DNA of 64,000 nucleotides from Blastomyces gilchristii SLH14081 (GCF_000003855.2 NW_003101682.1:52053-116052), one strand, 5' to 3'; counted from the first letter of the stretch, positions 23,603-35,585 are shown. The notes: generated by a model from the letters alone, not told the origin. Made by a program: numbers and translations.

Positions 23603-26189
23603 ATGACTTCCAATTCTCCATATTTCAATGCTAACGGGAATCGTGGCCGTCTAACCTCGAAATCTACACAGCAATTCTCCAAGCGAAACGGCGATAAACG
23701 GAACACGTCCATTCTAAATTTCTTCAAAAAATCAGACACTCCCCCAAAAGCGTCACAGAATCGCATAACAAACTACATAGTCAGATCAAACAATAATGAA
23801 GAGAAATCTACATCTGCAACCGATATAGGTGGCTCTGAGAGTTTGTTCTTTGGAGAAGAGGTTGGGCAAGGGAACATTCTCGGCCCCCACATCGAACATC
23901 TTCCAGGCTCGGACAGCCCAAGGTTGGCCTCCCCACCTTCCAGGGGATTTTGGGAGACAGCCAGAATCTTTGATGATGGGGATAGATACAATGAAAATTA
24001 CAATACTGGCCAAAAAAGACAAAGGGTGGGCAATACGGATCACGCCGGGACCACTGCTGTTCATAACGACGCAGGAGGCTCATCCGCGACTTCAGCATCC
24101 AGAACTCCTCGCATCGGTCCATTCTTGGATGAGTCAGATAGTGAGCAGGAATATATTTGTGAATACAACAAAAAAAATGTTTGTGCAGTATCCAGAACAA
24201 AGACTCTAGTGAGGGAAATTGAGTACGATGGCAACGCAGCAAAAGATTCATCAAATGATGAATGTGATCCTAACTCTACGATGATAGGAGTCGATTTTGC
24301 TACCGCTAGCGACTTTTTACCTAACTATAAAGGTAGTGACACTAGTGAACTGCGAGAGGTGGAAGGTCTACATGAACGACCTTTGAAAAAGTATGATGAA
24401 CAACTGCTGGGCTTAGGTATGACCACGTCGATAGAAAAGACGGATCTAGAAGCTCCTGGGCTTTTTGATGATAAAGAAACTGTAGTCTGCCCGATCTGCA
24501 GCGAGAGGCTTATTGGTATTGCTGATGATGTACGTGATTCGCTAATTTTACACCTTCAACGCTAATTAAAATATCTAGGATGTGTCTCTCCATGTGAATA
24601 GCTGTCTAGACGGGAACCTAACAACGATACCTAGTGAGATACGAACACCTACTATCGAATCGAAGTCAGATATCTCCATGGCGAGAACGAACAAAGCAGT
24701 TATTCCTCGACCGGGACAGAGAAACCCTTTCACGGTAGAGTCGAAAGGGAAAGAATCTTCCGCTTTCTCCAAAATAATGTCTGGTAACGCCGAAGATGCT
24801 GCATGGGCAGCGGCAGCTGCCAAAGAAGAGGCATCAAGAGGTAAACAGGCTTTTGAACGCACATGCCCGTTTTACAAAATCCTCCCTGGATTTTCCATTT
24901 GCGTTGATGCCTTTAGATACGGTGCTGTCGAGGGTTGCCGTGCATATTTCCTGAGTCATTTTCACAGCGACCATTATATTGGCCTTACGTCTTCTTGGTG
25001 TCATGGTCAAATTTATTGCAGCACAGTCACGGGCAATTTAGTGCGGCAGCAGCTCAAGGTAGACCCAAAGTGGATTACAGACATCGATTTCGACAAGACA
25101 TTTGAAATCCCACAGACAAATGGTGCCTGGGTCACCATGTTGCCTGCGAACCACTGCCCCGGAAGCTCTATATTTTTATTTGAAAAGCAAATTAACACGG
25201 GTCCGAAACCAAGAGTTCATCGCATACTTCATTGCGGCGATTTCAGGGCATGTCCGGCCCATGTTCAGCATCCGCTTCTGCGCCCAGACGTTGTCGATTC
25301 GTTGACTGGGAAAGTCAAGCAACAATTAATCGATGTCTGCTACCTTGATACAACATATCTGAATCCCAAATATGCGTTCCCCAACCAGGACGATGTTGTC
25401 GCAGCATGTGCAGCAGTGTGTGCAGACTTAGATCCCACCCAACATGGTGACTCGGATGATACAACACGCGGCCCAACAACGACTACCGTGAAAACCGTGA
25501 TGGATCTCGGGTTCAACGCCCCACAAGCACCGACTCGGTTACGGGACGCAAACTCGAAGTCTCGAGGTCGTTTACTTGTTGTAATTGGAACTTACAGCAT
25601 CGGCAAGGAGCGGCTATGTATGGCAATTGCACGGGCCTTGAATTGCAAAATATATGCCCCGGCGGCAAAACAACGGATATGCGCGTGCTTAGAAGATGCC
25701 GAACTTTCCAGACTTCTTACGAACAACCCTATAGAAGCCCAAGTCCATATGCAGACCCTTATGGAAGTACGCGCGGAAACACTTCTCGACTATCTCAATT
25801 CTCTCAAACCACACTTTTCTCGAGTTGTTGGATTCCGTCCCACCGGTTGGAACTATCGGCCACCCGCAGGAAGGATGACAGACAGTCCCCCGGTATCTTC
25901 GATCTTATACTCTGATTCCTGGAAGCCTCGATTTGGCACTAAAGACCTCCTTCCTCAACGTGGAAGCAACCGCCAAAGCACCTGCTACTCAGTTCCGTAC
26001 AGTGAACATAGCTCTTTTAGGGAATTGACAATGTTTTGCTGTGCTCTGCGGATCGCAAAAGTCATTCCCACAGTTAATGTCGGGAGCAAAAGGAGCCGAG
26101 AAAAAATGAAGCTATGGGTGGAAAAGTGGGAGGCTGAGAAAAGGAAGAACGGGTTGTTTAAGGTGGATAATGAGGCAACTCGATGGTAA
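23603..26189 (+). CDS. PSO2: PSO2/SNM1 DNA interstrand cross-link repair nuclease
   Basis: Two exons, 23603-24529 and 24579-26189, give about 845 residues. The 49-nt phase-0 intron (GTACGT...CTAATT...TCTAG) lies inside a zinc finger. Joining the exons gives C-x2-C-x14-H-x3-C at residues 296-318, the UBZ4-type ubiquitin-binding finger of SNM1A/Pso2, which supports the splice. The metallo-beta-lactamase motif HFHSDH is at 436-441, followed by ANHCPGSS, then HCGDFRACP and LDTTYLNP. The beta-CASP/DRMBL end has VPYSEHSSFREL and VNVGSKRSREKM. Pso2 is a nuclear 5'-to-3' exonuclease that processes interstrand cross-links. Near the N-terminus, NTSILNFF (34-41) resembles a PCNA-interaction box. The reading frame is intact and looks functional. 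Confidence 0.95.
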
Positions 26190-26824
26190 GCTCATGGAAC
26201 CCGAAGGCGATATGTAATGTACATGCACATACATGTACATACATACATACCTGTACCGTATCGGTAATTGGTGTCGATTCTTGGAAGATTCCTGAAAAAG
26301 CAGGCAGCCAATGGTGTTGAGATGCGTGCCTTCACCAATTGTATAGTAAATTTTAACGACGATATTTTGTGTCTTAAACTCGCCCGACTGGTGTGGCCAA
26401 AAATCGCGCCAAATCACGTGCCAGTCCGTCGACCTGCCAAAAAGTCGCGGGGAAATGAAGCTCGGTGCTGTTATCAGCAAATAAAAGGCGACTGAGGAGA
26501 ACCGCTATGTTCAGGGTTTCCAGGCTTCGCATGCTAGTTTTGCCGACTTTCGCTCCTGGCAAGAGCTGTCCGACCACAGTCGCCAATTTTTACTTTTTGA
26601 CGCTGACTCATTGACGAGCTGCGTGTAATCTCCTCCCTCGGCCAACATACGGCTTGCTGGTATTAAAGCCCGCCGCTCTCCTTAGCTGGTCAACAGATGT
26701 CTAACGATTTGGAATAGACTCATTCGAGCTATATCAAACACCCTCTTTGCTCATGTATCCTTGAGTTATAACTTAACTTCAATTATTAGGGCCCGCTATT
26801 CTCGTATTCTTTGTCAAACTGAAG
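26190..26824. other. Intergenic region between PSO2 and the P450
   Basis: 635 bp holding the PSO2 3' end and the P450 upstream region. A TACA/CATA microsatellite lies at about 26,218-26,252. CACGTG occurs at 26415-26420. A pyrimidine-rich stretch precedes the P450 ATG. No gene is seen. Confidence 0.6.
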
Positions 26825-28582
26825 ATGATTCTCTCTTTCCTTTTAAGTCCTTATACTTTACTCTACTTTCTGGCTTTATATTATCTGGTCCCGTATCTGC
26901 AGCGATGGTATCTCCATGATGTCCCTGCCCCCTTTGGAGCCTCATTCTCAAATCTATGGCTTATGTATCAATGCCGGCGAGGAAGACGATATAGATCCGT
27001 GGACAGTGCTCATAAGAAGTATGGCACTTTTGTGAGGTTACAGCCACATCATGTCTCGGTAGACGATCCAGATGCTATACCAATTATTTATGGGCACGGG
27101 AATGGGTTTCTGAAATCGTGAGTCCTTTGATTAGTTAGATTCTTTTGAGGATCATGACGTGTACTGGAGTCCACCCAATTCTAGGGCTTGTTTGTGAGTG
27201 GAATCACGCAGTGGATGCAATTGCTAACCACTCTGGGGGCCAGTGAGTATTATGACGCATTCGTATCTATCCGCCGTGGCCTCTTTTAACACACGCGATC
27301 GCGCAGAGCACGCTCGGAAGCGCAAGACAGTTGCACATACATTTAGTGCCAAGTCTATCGGGAAATTTGAACAATACATTCATGCGAACCTTAAAGAGTT
27401 TGTTCGGCAATGGAATCGTATCTCTGACATGCAGCGGAACCCAAAGACTGGATATGCTTCAATCGATGCTCTACACTGGTTTAACTACGTCGCATTTGAC
27501 ATCATCGGCGACTTGGCATTCGGCTCCCCTTTTGGTATGCTAGAGAAGGGTCGGTATGTTGCCGAAGTTCGAAAGTCTCCCGATGACCCTCCAACGTATG
27601 CGCCGGCGATCCAGGTTCTTCATCGACTCGGGAGAGGTTTCAGCAACGCTAGGGGTCTTTCCGACACTCAAGCCTTGGGCCAAATTCCTTCCGGATAGAT
27701 TTTTCCTCGATGGCCTTGAGGCTGTAGAAGAACTTGCAGGTATTGCCGTTGCCCGTGTGTCTGAGCGCCTTCGTCCCGAAGCCATCGCAAATAATACACG
27801 CGAGGACCTGCTTGCACGCCTAATGGAAGGACGTGACGAGGCTGGCGCTAAACTTGGACGAGAAGAACTCACCGCAGAGGCATTGACACAGCTAATCGCG
27901 GGGTCCGACACTACCTCCAACACAGCTTGTGCAATTCTTTACTGGGTTCTAAGGACCCCTGGGTTTAAGGAGAAGCTCCAACAGATTCTTGACAATGTCA
28001 TTCCGAGCGATGTAAAGGTCCCGCCATATTCAATGGTGAAGGATATCCAATAGTACGTGCTCCGTTTTCTACAAGCCATATTTAGCACTGTTCAAGAGTG
28101 GACTAATGGATAGTATTAGCCTGTCATGGGTCATCTCGGAGATACACAGCACTTCTTCTCTTGGCCTTCCTCGACTGATCCCAGAAGGGGCATCGCCTAT
28201 CAGGATTCACGACCGTGTCTTTCGCCCGGGTACCGTCCTTTCCGTTCCCTCCTACACAATCCACCCCTCAACAAGGATATGGGGACCTGACGCAGAGGAA
28301 TTTGTCCCAACACGATGGGATCCCGCTCGTCTGACCAGCGAACAAAAAGCTGCACTCATCCCTTTCAGCACGGGACCACGGGCTTGTGTTGGGCGAAATG
28401 TGGCGGAAATGGAGCTGCAGTGTATGGCTGCTACAGTTTTCAAGAACTTCGACTTTGAGCTTCAACAAGAGGGTCCATTGGAAACAAGAGATGGTTTTTT
28501 GAGAAAGCCTCTTGAGTTGTGTGTTGGCATAAAAAGGCGGCAGGCATGGACTATTTATTCTGTTCCTACCACATGCATCTGA
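26825..28582 (+). pseudogene. CYP53-like cytochrome P450 (benzoate 4-monooxygenase type), apparently broken
   Basis: Exons 26825-27117, 27244-28052 and 28120-28582 fit GT...AG introns of 126 and 67 nt. The product resembles fungal CYP53 enzymes, membrane-bound haem monooxygenases that hydroxylate benzoate at the para position. An N-terminal membrane anchor (residues 1-25), RDRAEHARKRKTVAHTFS, the I-helix AGSDTTSNT, FVPTRWDP and the haem loop FSTGPRACVG (28364-28393, Cys codon 28385-28387) are present. Three faults appear. A frame shift occurs at about 27,281-27,290 (one extra T between RRGL and FNTR). A second occurs at about 27,621-27,634. The K-helix, normally E-x-x-R then xHSTS, reads WVISE directly followed by IHSTS at 28127-28153, so the Arg of ExxR is gone. 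The shifts could be sequencing errors in runs; the motif loss is harder to explain that way. Confidence 0.85.
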
Positions 28583-28651
28583 ATGTACTCATGTATTTTA
28601 GGGTGTGACACTCAGCTGTTGTCTAGATATGAATGTGATATGCACACACAG

Positions 28652-28691
<40 letters not shown>

Positions 28692-28862
28692 TATCGATCA
28701 CAAAAGAGATCCCTGGGAATACTACTTGAAGCTTTTATTTGGGGCATCATGTGCATGCATGTCGGCCCCTCTCCCCCTCCCCCTTCTCCTTCCCGATCAG
28801 ATATGCGACAGGGACTGAGGACTGGAGGTGATAAGTAGCTTAACCTGGGTGAACATCAATTT
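28583..28862. other. Intergenic region between convergent genes
   Basis: Short space between the P450 3' end and the phosphate permease relic 3' end. It holds a CA/TA microsatellite and a pyrimidine-rich stretch at about 28,770-28,800. Confidence 0.7.
28641..28692. repeat. CA/TA dinucleotide microsatellite
   Basis: About 14 CA units, one with a G interruption, run into about 10 TA units in the 3' flank of the P450. Confidence 0.95.
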
Positions 28863-30730
28863 TCACCGAATGCCCTGAAGGAAGTGCGGGGCATCTAGAA
28901 CTAAGTCCATGAGGACATCGCCTAAAATGCTTGCGATGGGGATGGTGACAATCCAGGAGAGAAGGAGTAGACCGGCTTGTTGCCAGTTGACCGCCTTGAG
29001 AGTGCCGTTGCACCGGTGATACACGGACGTAGATGCAGGAAGTGAGAACTGTGAGAAGACAGGAACAGTAAGGGCGTATCCCTTTCCATAGAGCAGCCTA
29101 CAATGGAACAAGGATAGTTAACAGATGCAATGGCACATCTAAGAAGCGGGGAAACATACCTCTGATACGCAATCTTGTTACTGATCACGTTGTAAATCAT
29201 GAAAATGTTAGCTAGAGGAACAGTGAGAGAATATATATCAATTCTGCTTAGTTACCCTTCTGGGATTGTAGCCATAGGTAATGAGGTCGAGTGAAATGGA
29301 TGACGACAAAACTGCAAGTTTCCATATAGGGATAGCAGCCTTGGAAGCAGCAGCATTCCCGGTAGACCAAGCAGAGTAAATCACGGCCCAGGGCCCAACC
29401 GAGTTTCCAATGTCGTTTGCTCCGTGTGCGAAGGATGCAGTGCAAGCAGTAAGGGCCTAAACAAAGTAGTAGGTATGTTCCACTTCGTTAGGGTACTTTT
29501 TTGCGCGGGAATAGACCCGCTTCATCCGTTTGCCTTCGGGTGTACCAGAAAAATACCAGTCTGAGCGGCGTGAATATCGTGGTGGATAGTTACGATAGAG
29601 CGTTCCACAAACAATTATGGTAGGAATTAGCTCCGCCATGACCTTGATATTGGTAACCTCATATATCCTGATCCTAGGGAATTCTCAAGGATTGTTCGCA
29701 TCTCCCCGGCTAAAGGACCTCTCTTAGTTAAGAGCTTTTGCACGCAGTTTGTCTTCTCCATCAGCAATAAGCTCCTTGTATCTGAGTTGTGCTGATTCGC
29801 TAGATGCTAGGGCTTTGTCTTCGATGGGAGCTGTGGTACCATCAGTGGTGTAAGGATCACACTCAAGTAAGCAAGGAGGTAGGAAGGACAGTGTCTCTGG
29901 ATCCACCTGAATGACGGGTAGTTGGGAACATTGGCCATGTCCGCAGTAGCAAGGCTTCGACGATTCAAGGGTGTTGGCCCTAGAATAAACATCCACCATT
30001 TGATACCGTGCTCCCTCCTGATATCCTTTCCGTGAACAAAAGGAACAAAAAATATTGCGGATAGAATGGTGAGTCCAGCTCAGTTCCGGCAATAAACCAT
30101 TCGGCGTTTCTTATTTAGACCTAAATTTGACAACCCTTTGTAGATGATAGAGAGGGAGGGTACAAACGGTCCCCGCAATAAGGAAGGAAAACGGTGAACT
30201 GTAGACCGCCGATGGTACTGGGTTTTTGCGGATATGCATAACAAGTCTGATGAACATAAAGATGGTCGCCGCAAAGCCAGCAGCAATGGCAGGCGTGATT
30301 CCCAGACTGGCGAAAATTGCGCCCAGGCCTGTATCATTATTCCAGCACCACTTTACAGCGGACGCTCCGACAGTCGCGACCACAACACCAGCAACAGCAG
30401 AGATGATGGAGCAGATAAGAGGAAACATGAGCAGAGTGCTGTGTGCACCATATAACCCAAGAAGAAGCGGCTGCAAGGGCACAGGTGAAAGCGAGCAGAT
30501 GGCACCGAGCATCTCGTATAGGGTGCCGAAAACCACTGCCTGCCTATATGAGACGGAACGTGAGGACGCACTCGCTGCCCATGCATTTGCCACATCATCT
30601 TGTCAAGACTGTCAGTTTTGGGGACCCTTGAACGCTCGAAATTTTTTCGCCACGTACTTGCACCATTATTATTCGCGTTGGGTATGACAAAGAGTGTGCC
30701 AATAGCAAATATAAAGGTGTAAATATTCAA
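28863..30730 (-). pseudogene. PHO89-type sodium/phosphate symporter (PiT family), decayed
   Basis: The minus strand retains both signatures of the PiT family: GANDVANAW, split by a GT...AG intron (30599-30657), and GANDIGNSVGPW at about 29,432-29,395. Intact proteins of this family carry inorganic phosphate with Na+ across the plasma membrane. Other recognisable pieces are FIFAIGT (about 30,715), SSRSVSYRQA, SAVAGVVVATVGAS, KNPVP, DIHAAQTG, GTPEGKRMKRVY and KAVNWQQAG near the C-terminus. The frame changes many times. Roughly 40 residues after the first signature are missing, a TAG stop (29457-29459) stands where Gln is expected before ALTAC, and the segment between LPASTS and NGTLKAVNW is compressed. 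The expected start codon is not seen. Damage is mainly indels, not the C-to-T pattern of the flanking transposons. Confidence 0.88.
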
Positions 30731-31851
30731 CACCGTCTTGGTTATTATAGAAAAGACAAGGGCAAAAAGTGAATTGATATGGAAAATAAGTTTTTTTGAC
30801 TGGTATCCTAGAAAAGATGAGGGATCTTTAGCTGGAAGGAGCGAGACCAGCTTCGTTTCATGGTTGGACACTATGCCATGTCTGAGGTCATCTTCCGTCT
30901 TAACTATATGATTTCCCTCTTATATCATTCCGTCTCACCCTTCTTCAAATGTTTCTCCTGCTAACGTTATAGAGTGTTGGAACATGAGAGTCATCATTGC
31001 ACATGTACTGTGGATTTAATGAAGAGTGACAGATTATCTCATGAGCCACGCGCTGAGTATGGTGACCGCGTTGACAACAGGCGCATATAGTTCAAGAACC
31101 GACATTCCTCGTGCATGGCTGACACGAACTAACATAACGGAGAAAAACAAATTCCTTAGCAAAAAGATCGCATCTAACTGTCTGCCTGAGTGAGTGGTGG
31201 CGCGAGCGTTTCTAGAGCCTCTGAAACGACATTTTGAAAATTAAGCATCTGTGAGAACGTCAACATGAAACCGCTGACTCCAATAAGATATACGATCGTG
31301 GGCAGTTTGTGGTACGGAGAGCATGTCTCTCATCCTCCCAAAATCGGCAACATGCGTGGGTGGATGTAGGTAAGCTTTTGTGAGCCAAAACAACACGCTA
31401 TTGATCTAAACGAAAGGCAGAATACTCAGAACGTCTACCTATTGAGGGGAAGCGTTACTGCTCCTTGCAAATAGTCCCCCCTCTTTTAAAGAAATTGCGT
31501 CAATGAGCTCTCACAGGACCTGTGAGCTTAGGTCAGTGTGCTGGGTGGAAATTAAGCTTCGCATGTACATGTACTTCCAAGTCGGATTTAGCCAGAGCCA
31601 CTAAGTAGATGGATAACGGATTTCCATTTCAGGCCAGTAGGTGTGATGGTGGTATATAGATGAAAAAGTTCTTAGATTTTATAAAGGGCGAAAAGAAACG
31701 AGAGAAAGTGAAGCAGCAAAAGAAGTGAAAAAAGCCACGGTTGAGAGCAAGAGCAGCAAAAGCGATTCAGGATGTCAGAAAGCCGAAGAATTAGAAATCG
31801 CGGTAAGGTATTCCGTGGGTTACTGTAATTTCATGCCATCGGAGACTGAGG
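30731..31851. other. Intergenic region upstream of the phosphate permease relic
   Basis: About 1.1 kb. It should hold the former promoter of the permease relic and the 3' UTR of the sodium symporter. A purine-rich stretch lies at about 31,680-31,770. No protein-like frame, tRNA or repeat is recognised. Confidence 0.55.
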
Positions 31852-33910
31852 TTATTTGCTAGATTCGGTTAATTTCCCAAAGCCATCCTCGACAAGATCA
31901 CTGACAATAGCTGGTAGATCAATGACATCATCATCCCTGACCTTTGGCTCATTCGCAACTGTTTCCTCTGTTCCTTCAGCTCTGCGAAGCGGTGGGATAA
32001 AAATATCATAATACCTTGGCATCACGAAGCCTAATAGTATTGCAAGGAGACATATATGGGCCAAAATAAAGCCTGCAATCATCAGTGGGTCGTACCGTAG
32101 CGTGTGGAATTGCGGATAAGCGAAGCTAAAGATTATCGCGAGGATAGGAGCGCTAATATATCGAAGCAACAAGGGCCAGAAACGTGGGATTCGCCAATTG
32201 CCCTTGCGGCTGCTGACAACGAGGTTAAGGTCATGACGGAGTTGATTTCCCTGATAAGAAAGCGTCAGATCTTTCTGTTGACGCATGTAAAACGGCGACA
32301 CTATGATGGAATTTTCAGCTTACAGAGTAGAAAGCAAGATACCAGAATCGCACAAGGAAAATATTATTGTGCCAAAAGCTGGGCGCTTTTATGTCGGGCG
32401 TCTTGGCGAGAAGAACCGAGAGAATCGAGGAGATGTATAGGCCAAAGCCAGCGATTGCACCAGCAGTTGGATTCTCAAGAGCATGTGCAACGCTGATGCC
32501 AACAATCTGCCCGCCGAAATATCCGATGTTGTAAGTCACGAAGGCGGGCAGTCCAGTTTGGGAGGTGACATCAGTCCAGCGGTATACAACTGTGGCACTG
32601 ACCAGCTCAGACCAAACGACAAAAAGCAAGACCACATTGTTGATCCACCTGTCTATTCCATCGAGGAGATAGAAGCCAAACTCTGTACAATAGGGTAGAC
32701 ACATGAGGAATGATAGTATGGTGAGAAACGTAACAACGACAGGGCGGGAATATTTTATTCCGGCGTCAACCGCGAGCGTCGCGCAAGCATCCAGCATCAC
32801 GAAGGCTGAACTAAAGCCCAGGACGACAAGTGTGAAAAACAAGAGAACCGCCCAGAAATTGGCACCTGGCATGTGAAGTACCGCTTCAGGGAGAGTGAGG
32901 AACCCCACAACAAAGGCGCCCAATTGCTCGTTCGAATCCGGCCAACGGCGTAGGTAACCGACAACACCGAAGATGGCGAAGGCCGCGACGTTCTCGAAAA
33001 GCACATTGCTCCCGCAGATAAGGACGGCATCCATCACAGCGTTTGAATACTTTGCGTTATAGGAGGCGTAAGATGTAAAGTACCCGAATCCGATGCCAGT
33101 AGAAAAGAAGACTTGCCCCACGGCTATTTGCCAGACTTTTGGTGTTGCTAGCTGGGCCCCCCTCCATGTAGCCCAAAGGAGTTTGACACCTTCAACGGCA
33201 TTCTCAAGGGAACAGGAGCGGCCCACTAGAATAATCGTGGTGACAATCGGCAGTCCCATTGTCCAGTAGACAACCCGGCCGGTCAGGCCCACACCACGGA
33301 AGATTGACAACCAAACCAGGAACCAGATAAAAACACTCCAACCAACAGTTTCGCCAATGAGACGAACCCCGGGATACTGGGTATAGGTAGCAACCGCGCG
33401 ATTTCCAACCGTTAGACTGCCAGGGATTGGATCTATATTCTGGACCACATCCCGATGGTAGAACCCTTCAATTTTGCCCTCCCAAGGCAAGGGGCTAACG
33501 AAGGAGTTGCGGAAATAGTTCATAATCCACGCTAGGTTGACTGTGAAATATTGGGTGACCAAGAAACTGACAATGATGGGACCCAAGCCTACGCCTTTCA
33601 GTCGCCTGTGAACATTGTTGAAAGCGATGACACTTCCACCACGGTAGGCCTGGCCGATAGATATTTCAAGAATGAGGGCGGGGATAGCGATGACAATAAC
33701 GGCGATCAGGTAGGGAATGAACCACTGAACTCCGTAGTTGCTGTAAACCACGGAAGGATACCGCAGCAGGTTCCCTTGACCAGCGCAACCCCCCATGGCA
33801 GCGAGAAGAAAAGCCGCGCGTGAGGGCCATTGATCGCGACCATCCGCGGATTTTGTTGGTGGAGGAGCGATCCAGGCGACAACCCTCTTAAGGTATTGGA
33901 CCAAAGCCAT
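31852..33910 (-). CDS. SLC6-type sodium:solute (neurotransmitter sodium symporter family) transporter
   Basis: Two exons on the minus strand, 33910-32324 and 32250-31852, joined by a 73-nt phase-0 intron (GTAAGC...TTATCAG), give 661 residues. I chose the ATG at 33910 (MALVQYLKR) because the open frame upstream of it is Pro/Ser/Arg-rich and unlike the family. Residues 38-52 (AMGGCAGQGNLLRYP) are the broken first helix that binds Na+ and substrate in the LeuT fold, followed by NYGVQWFIPYL. About twelve hydrophobic helices follow, including VGWSVFIWFLVWLSIF and FFSTGIGFGYFTSYASYN. The tail after FVMPRYYDIF is acidic and cytosolic. Fungal members have mostly undefined substrates, possibly amino acids. 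The frame is intact in the island's most transposon-near position, so it is likely expressed. Confidence 0.92.
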
Positions 33911-34725
33911 GATGAGCCTGGTGTAGAGGGAAGAGGACGCGATACAACGAGAGTCTTTTGGGGTCTCATGAAGGCACAAGTGAGGAAGAGCAAACCGACA
34001 ATTTTTTCTCGAGGGCTGCAGACAAGAGGCAGTGGAAGAGGGAGGGGGGGGATGAAGAATAATGTGAAGTGGCGGGCAAGACGAACGACGATTCTCAACA
34101 GCAGAAGGGGGGGGTGGATCCTCTGATATTGGTGAGAGCAGTTTGAGTCTGTACACTGTAAATACTAAAGGGGTGGAAAAACTTGGCGACGAGAATCACG
34201 AATAATGAGCAAGCGCGGACAGCGGAAGAATGGAAAAATGACATCCATCTTCTGGCCAAGGTAACTACGCCTGCCATGGGTTCAAGGCTTCACCTGCCAA
34301 TCTGTCCATAGTACCGAGTACTCCGTACAAGGGACATGTACCCACTGAGCTTTGGGCCCAAGTGATGAAAATTCCCCGAGTCGGTGCTGGCCCCTTCGCC
34401 CACCGCCTCGGGGATGGGCTGTGTCTCAACTGTCTATTGTTATAGTCTCCTATTATTCGCACCCTCAGACTAGGTTTCAAACCCCCAACAATCACCCCTC
34501 CATCCCCCGTGTGCCACCGCGCCGTTCATTCAGCTGCAACTGGAATCAAGGGGTCCGAGTGGTCCTGCCCAGGTGCCAAGTCCTGCGCCGATTTGCGACA
34601 CCCACTCCGCGTGGGCCACCCCGCTCTTGGCAGCGGGGCCTGGTTGCAGCGCCGAAGGGTTGCCGACTCGCTATTTAGTTGGTACTCCGGACGGAAGAGT
34701 TATACGTAGTATGTAACGTAATCAA
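33911..34725 (-). promoter_or_regulatory. Upstream region of the sodium symporter
   Basis: GC-rich 800 bp between the symporter start and the isochore border. It has G-runs at about 34,042-34,052 and 34,107-34,115 and many CpGs. Open frames on both strands are rich in Pro, Ser, Arg and Trp and look like chance frames of GC-rich DNA. It is the likely promoter and 5' UTR; no transcription start can be read from sequence. Confidence 0.45.
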
Positions 34726-34756
34726 CCACCTAACGCTCGTTTCCACCTAACGCTCG
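34726..34756. repeat. Direct repeat at the right isochore border
   Basis: CCACCTAACGCTCG occurs twice (34726-34739 and 34743-34756), 17 bp apart. Directly after the second copy the sequence turns AT-rich and loses nearly all CpGs. Confidence 0.8.
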
Positions 34757-35217
34757 CCTTTGTAAATCAATTACAATCAACTTTAAATGTTAATATCTCA
34801 ATAAATATTCATTATTTTAATTTTTTAATTTGTAATCTATAAATATCAAGACTTATAGTATAAAATAATTCAAAATTATTATATTGATTGAAAGTATAAA
34901 TCTAACTTATAGACAGCTATATATAAATTATATCTTTAAAGTTATATAAGTCTTAAGTATATATTATCTACAATATCTGTGATAATTATAGTTTCTGTAA
35001 ATCTTCTTCAACTTCTGAAGAGATCTTATAATTTAAAAATAACTTTTATAAATTTCTCAGTTCTCAGATCTGAGTTCTTATACTCTGCTTATTATAAGAA
35101 TAAATTCTCAGTTTTTATTATTTAACTTATTCACTCTGTGAGCTTTAGAGACATTATAGTAATCTGAGATTCTCAGTTTATTAATACTTCTTATACTTAT
35201 AAAGTAGTAGTACTATA
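34757..35217. other. AT-rich border sequence, split by the hAT insertion
   Basis: Very AT-rich with almost no CpG. No gene or protein similarity is seen. It continues after the hAT element at 41044. The last eight bases, GTACTATA (35210-35217), are the left target duplication of that element. Confidence 0.6.
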
Positions 35218-35585
35218 TAGACTGACCGTGTGACTGTGTCTGAGATCAGAATCAAACTTTACAGTTGTCATATTATCTAAAAGCATTACTTCTGATCATA
35301 ATTTATGTTCATTACATTGATCTCAAATCACATTATTTTAAATATTAAAGATCTCAGATTCACTTTTCAAATAAAATCTAGTCTCAGATAAAGAATATAT
35401 TTGAATTCTTAGTCATATTTTCATTCTAATCTCATTATTGAGAATGACATTAAATGAGATTATGAAATCACTTCTCACTTACATAATATCATAATATAGT
35501 ACTCATTTGTTGAAAATTCAATAGAGAATATTATCAAATATCATTACTTTTCTGAACACAGATCATAATTTATATAATTTTAATT

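Noticed and set aside
23986..24254. Long minus-strand open frames opposite PSO2 exon 1.
   Set aside because: They are antisense shadows of a clearly conserved coding exon.
29460..29499. Treating the TAG in the phosphate permease as part of a 40-nt intron.
   Set aside because: The residues that would be removed (YPNEVEHTYYF) match the family's conserved coding segment, so a stop in coding sequence is more likely.
34255..34580. Two GCCAAG hexamers (34255-34260, 34575-34580) as PacC pH-response sites for the sodium symporter.
   Set aside because: The motif is short and expected by chance in GC-rich DNA. No further support is visible.
34265..34709. Several open frames on both strands upstream of the sodium symporter.
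   Set aside because: Rich in Pro, Ser, Arg and Trp and overlapping on both strands, as expected of GC-rich non-coding DNA. No family resemblance.
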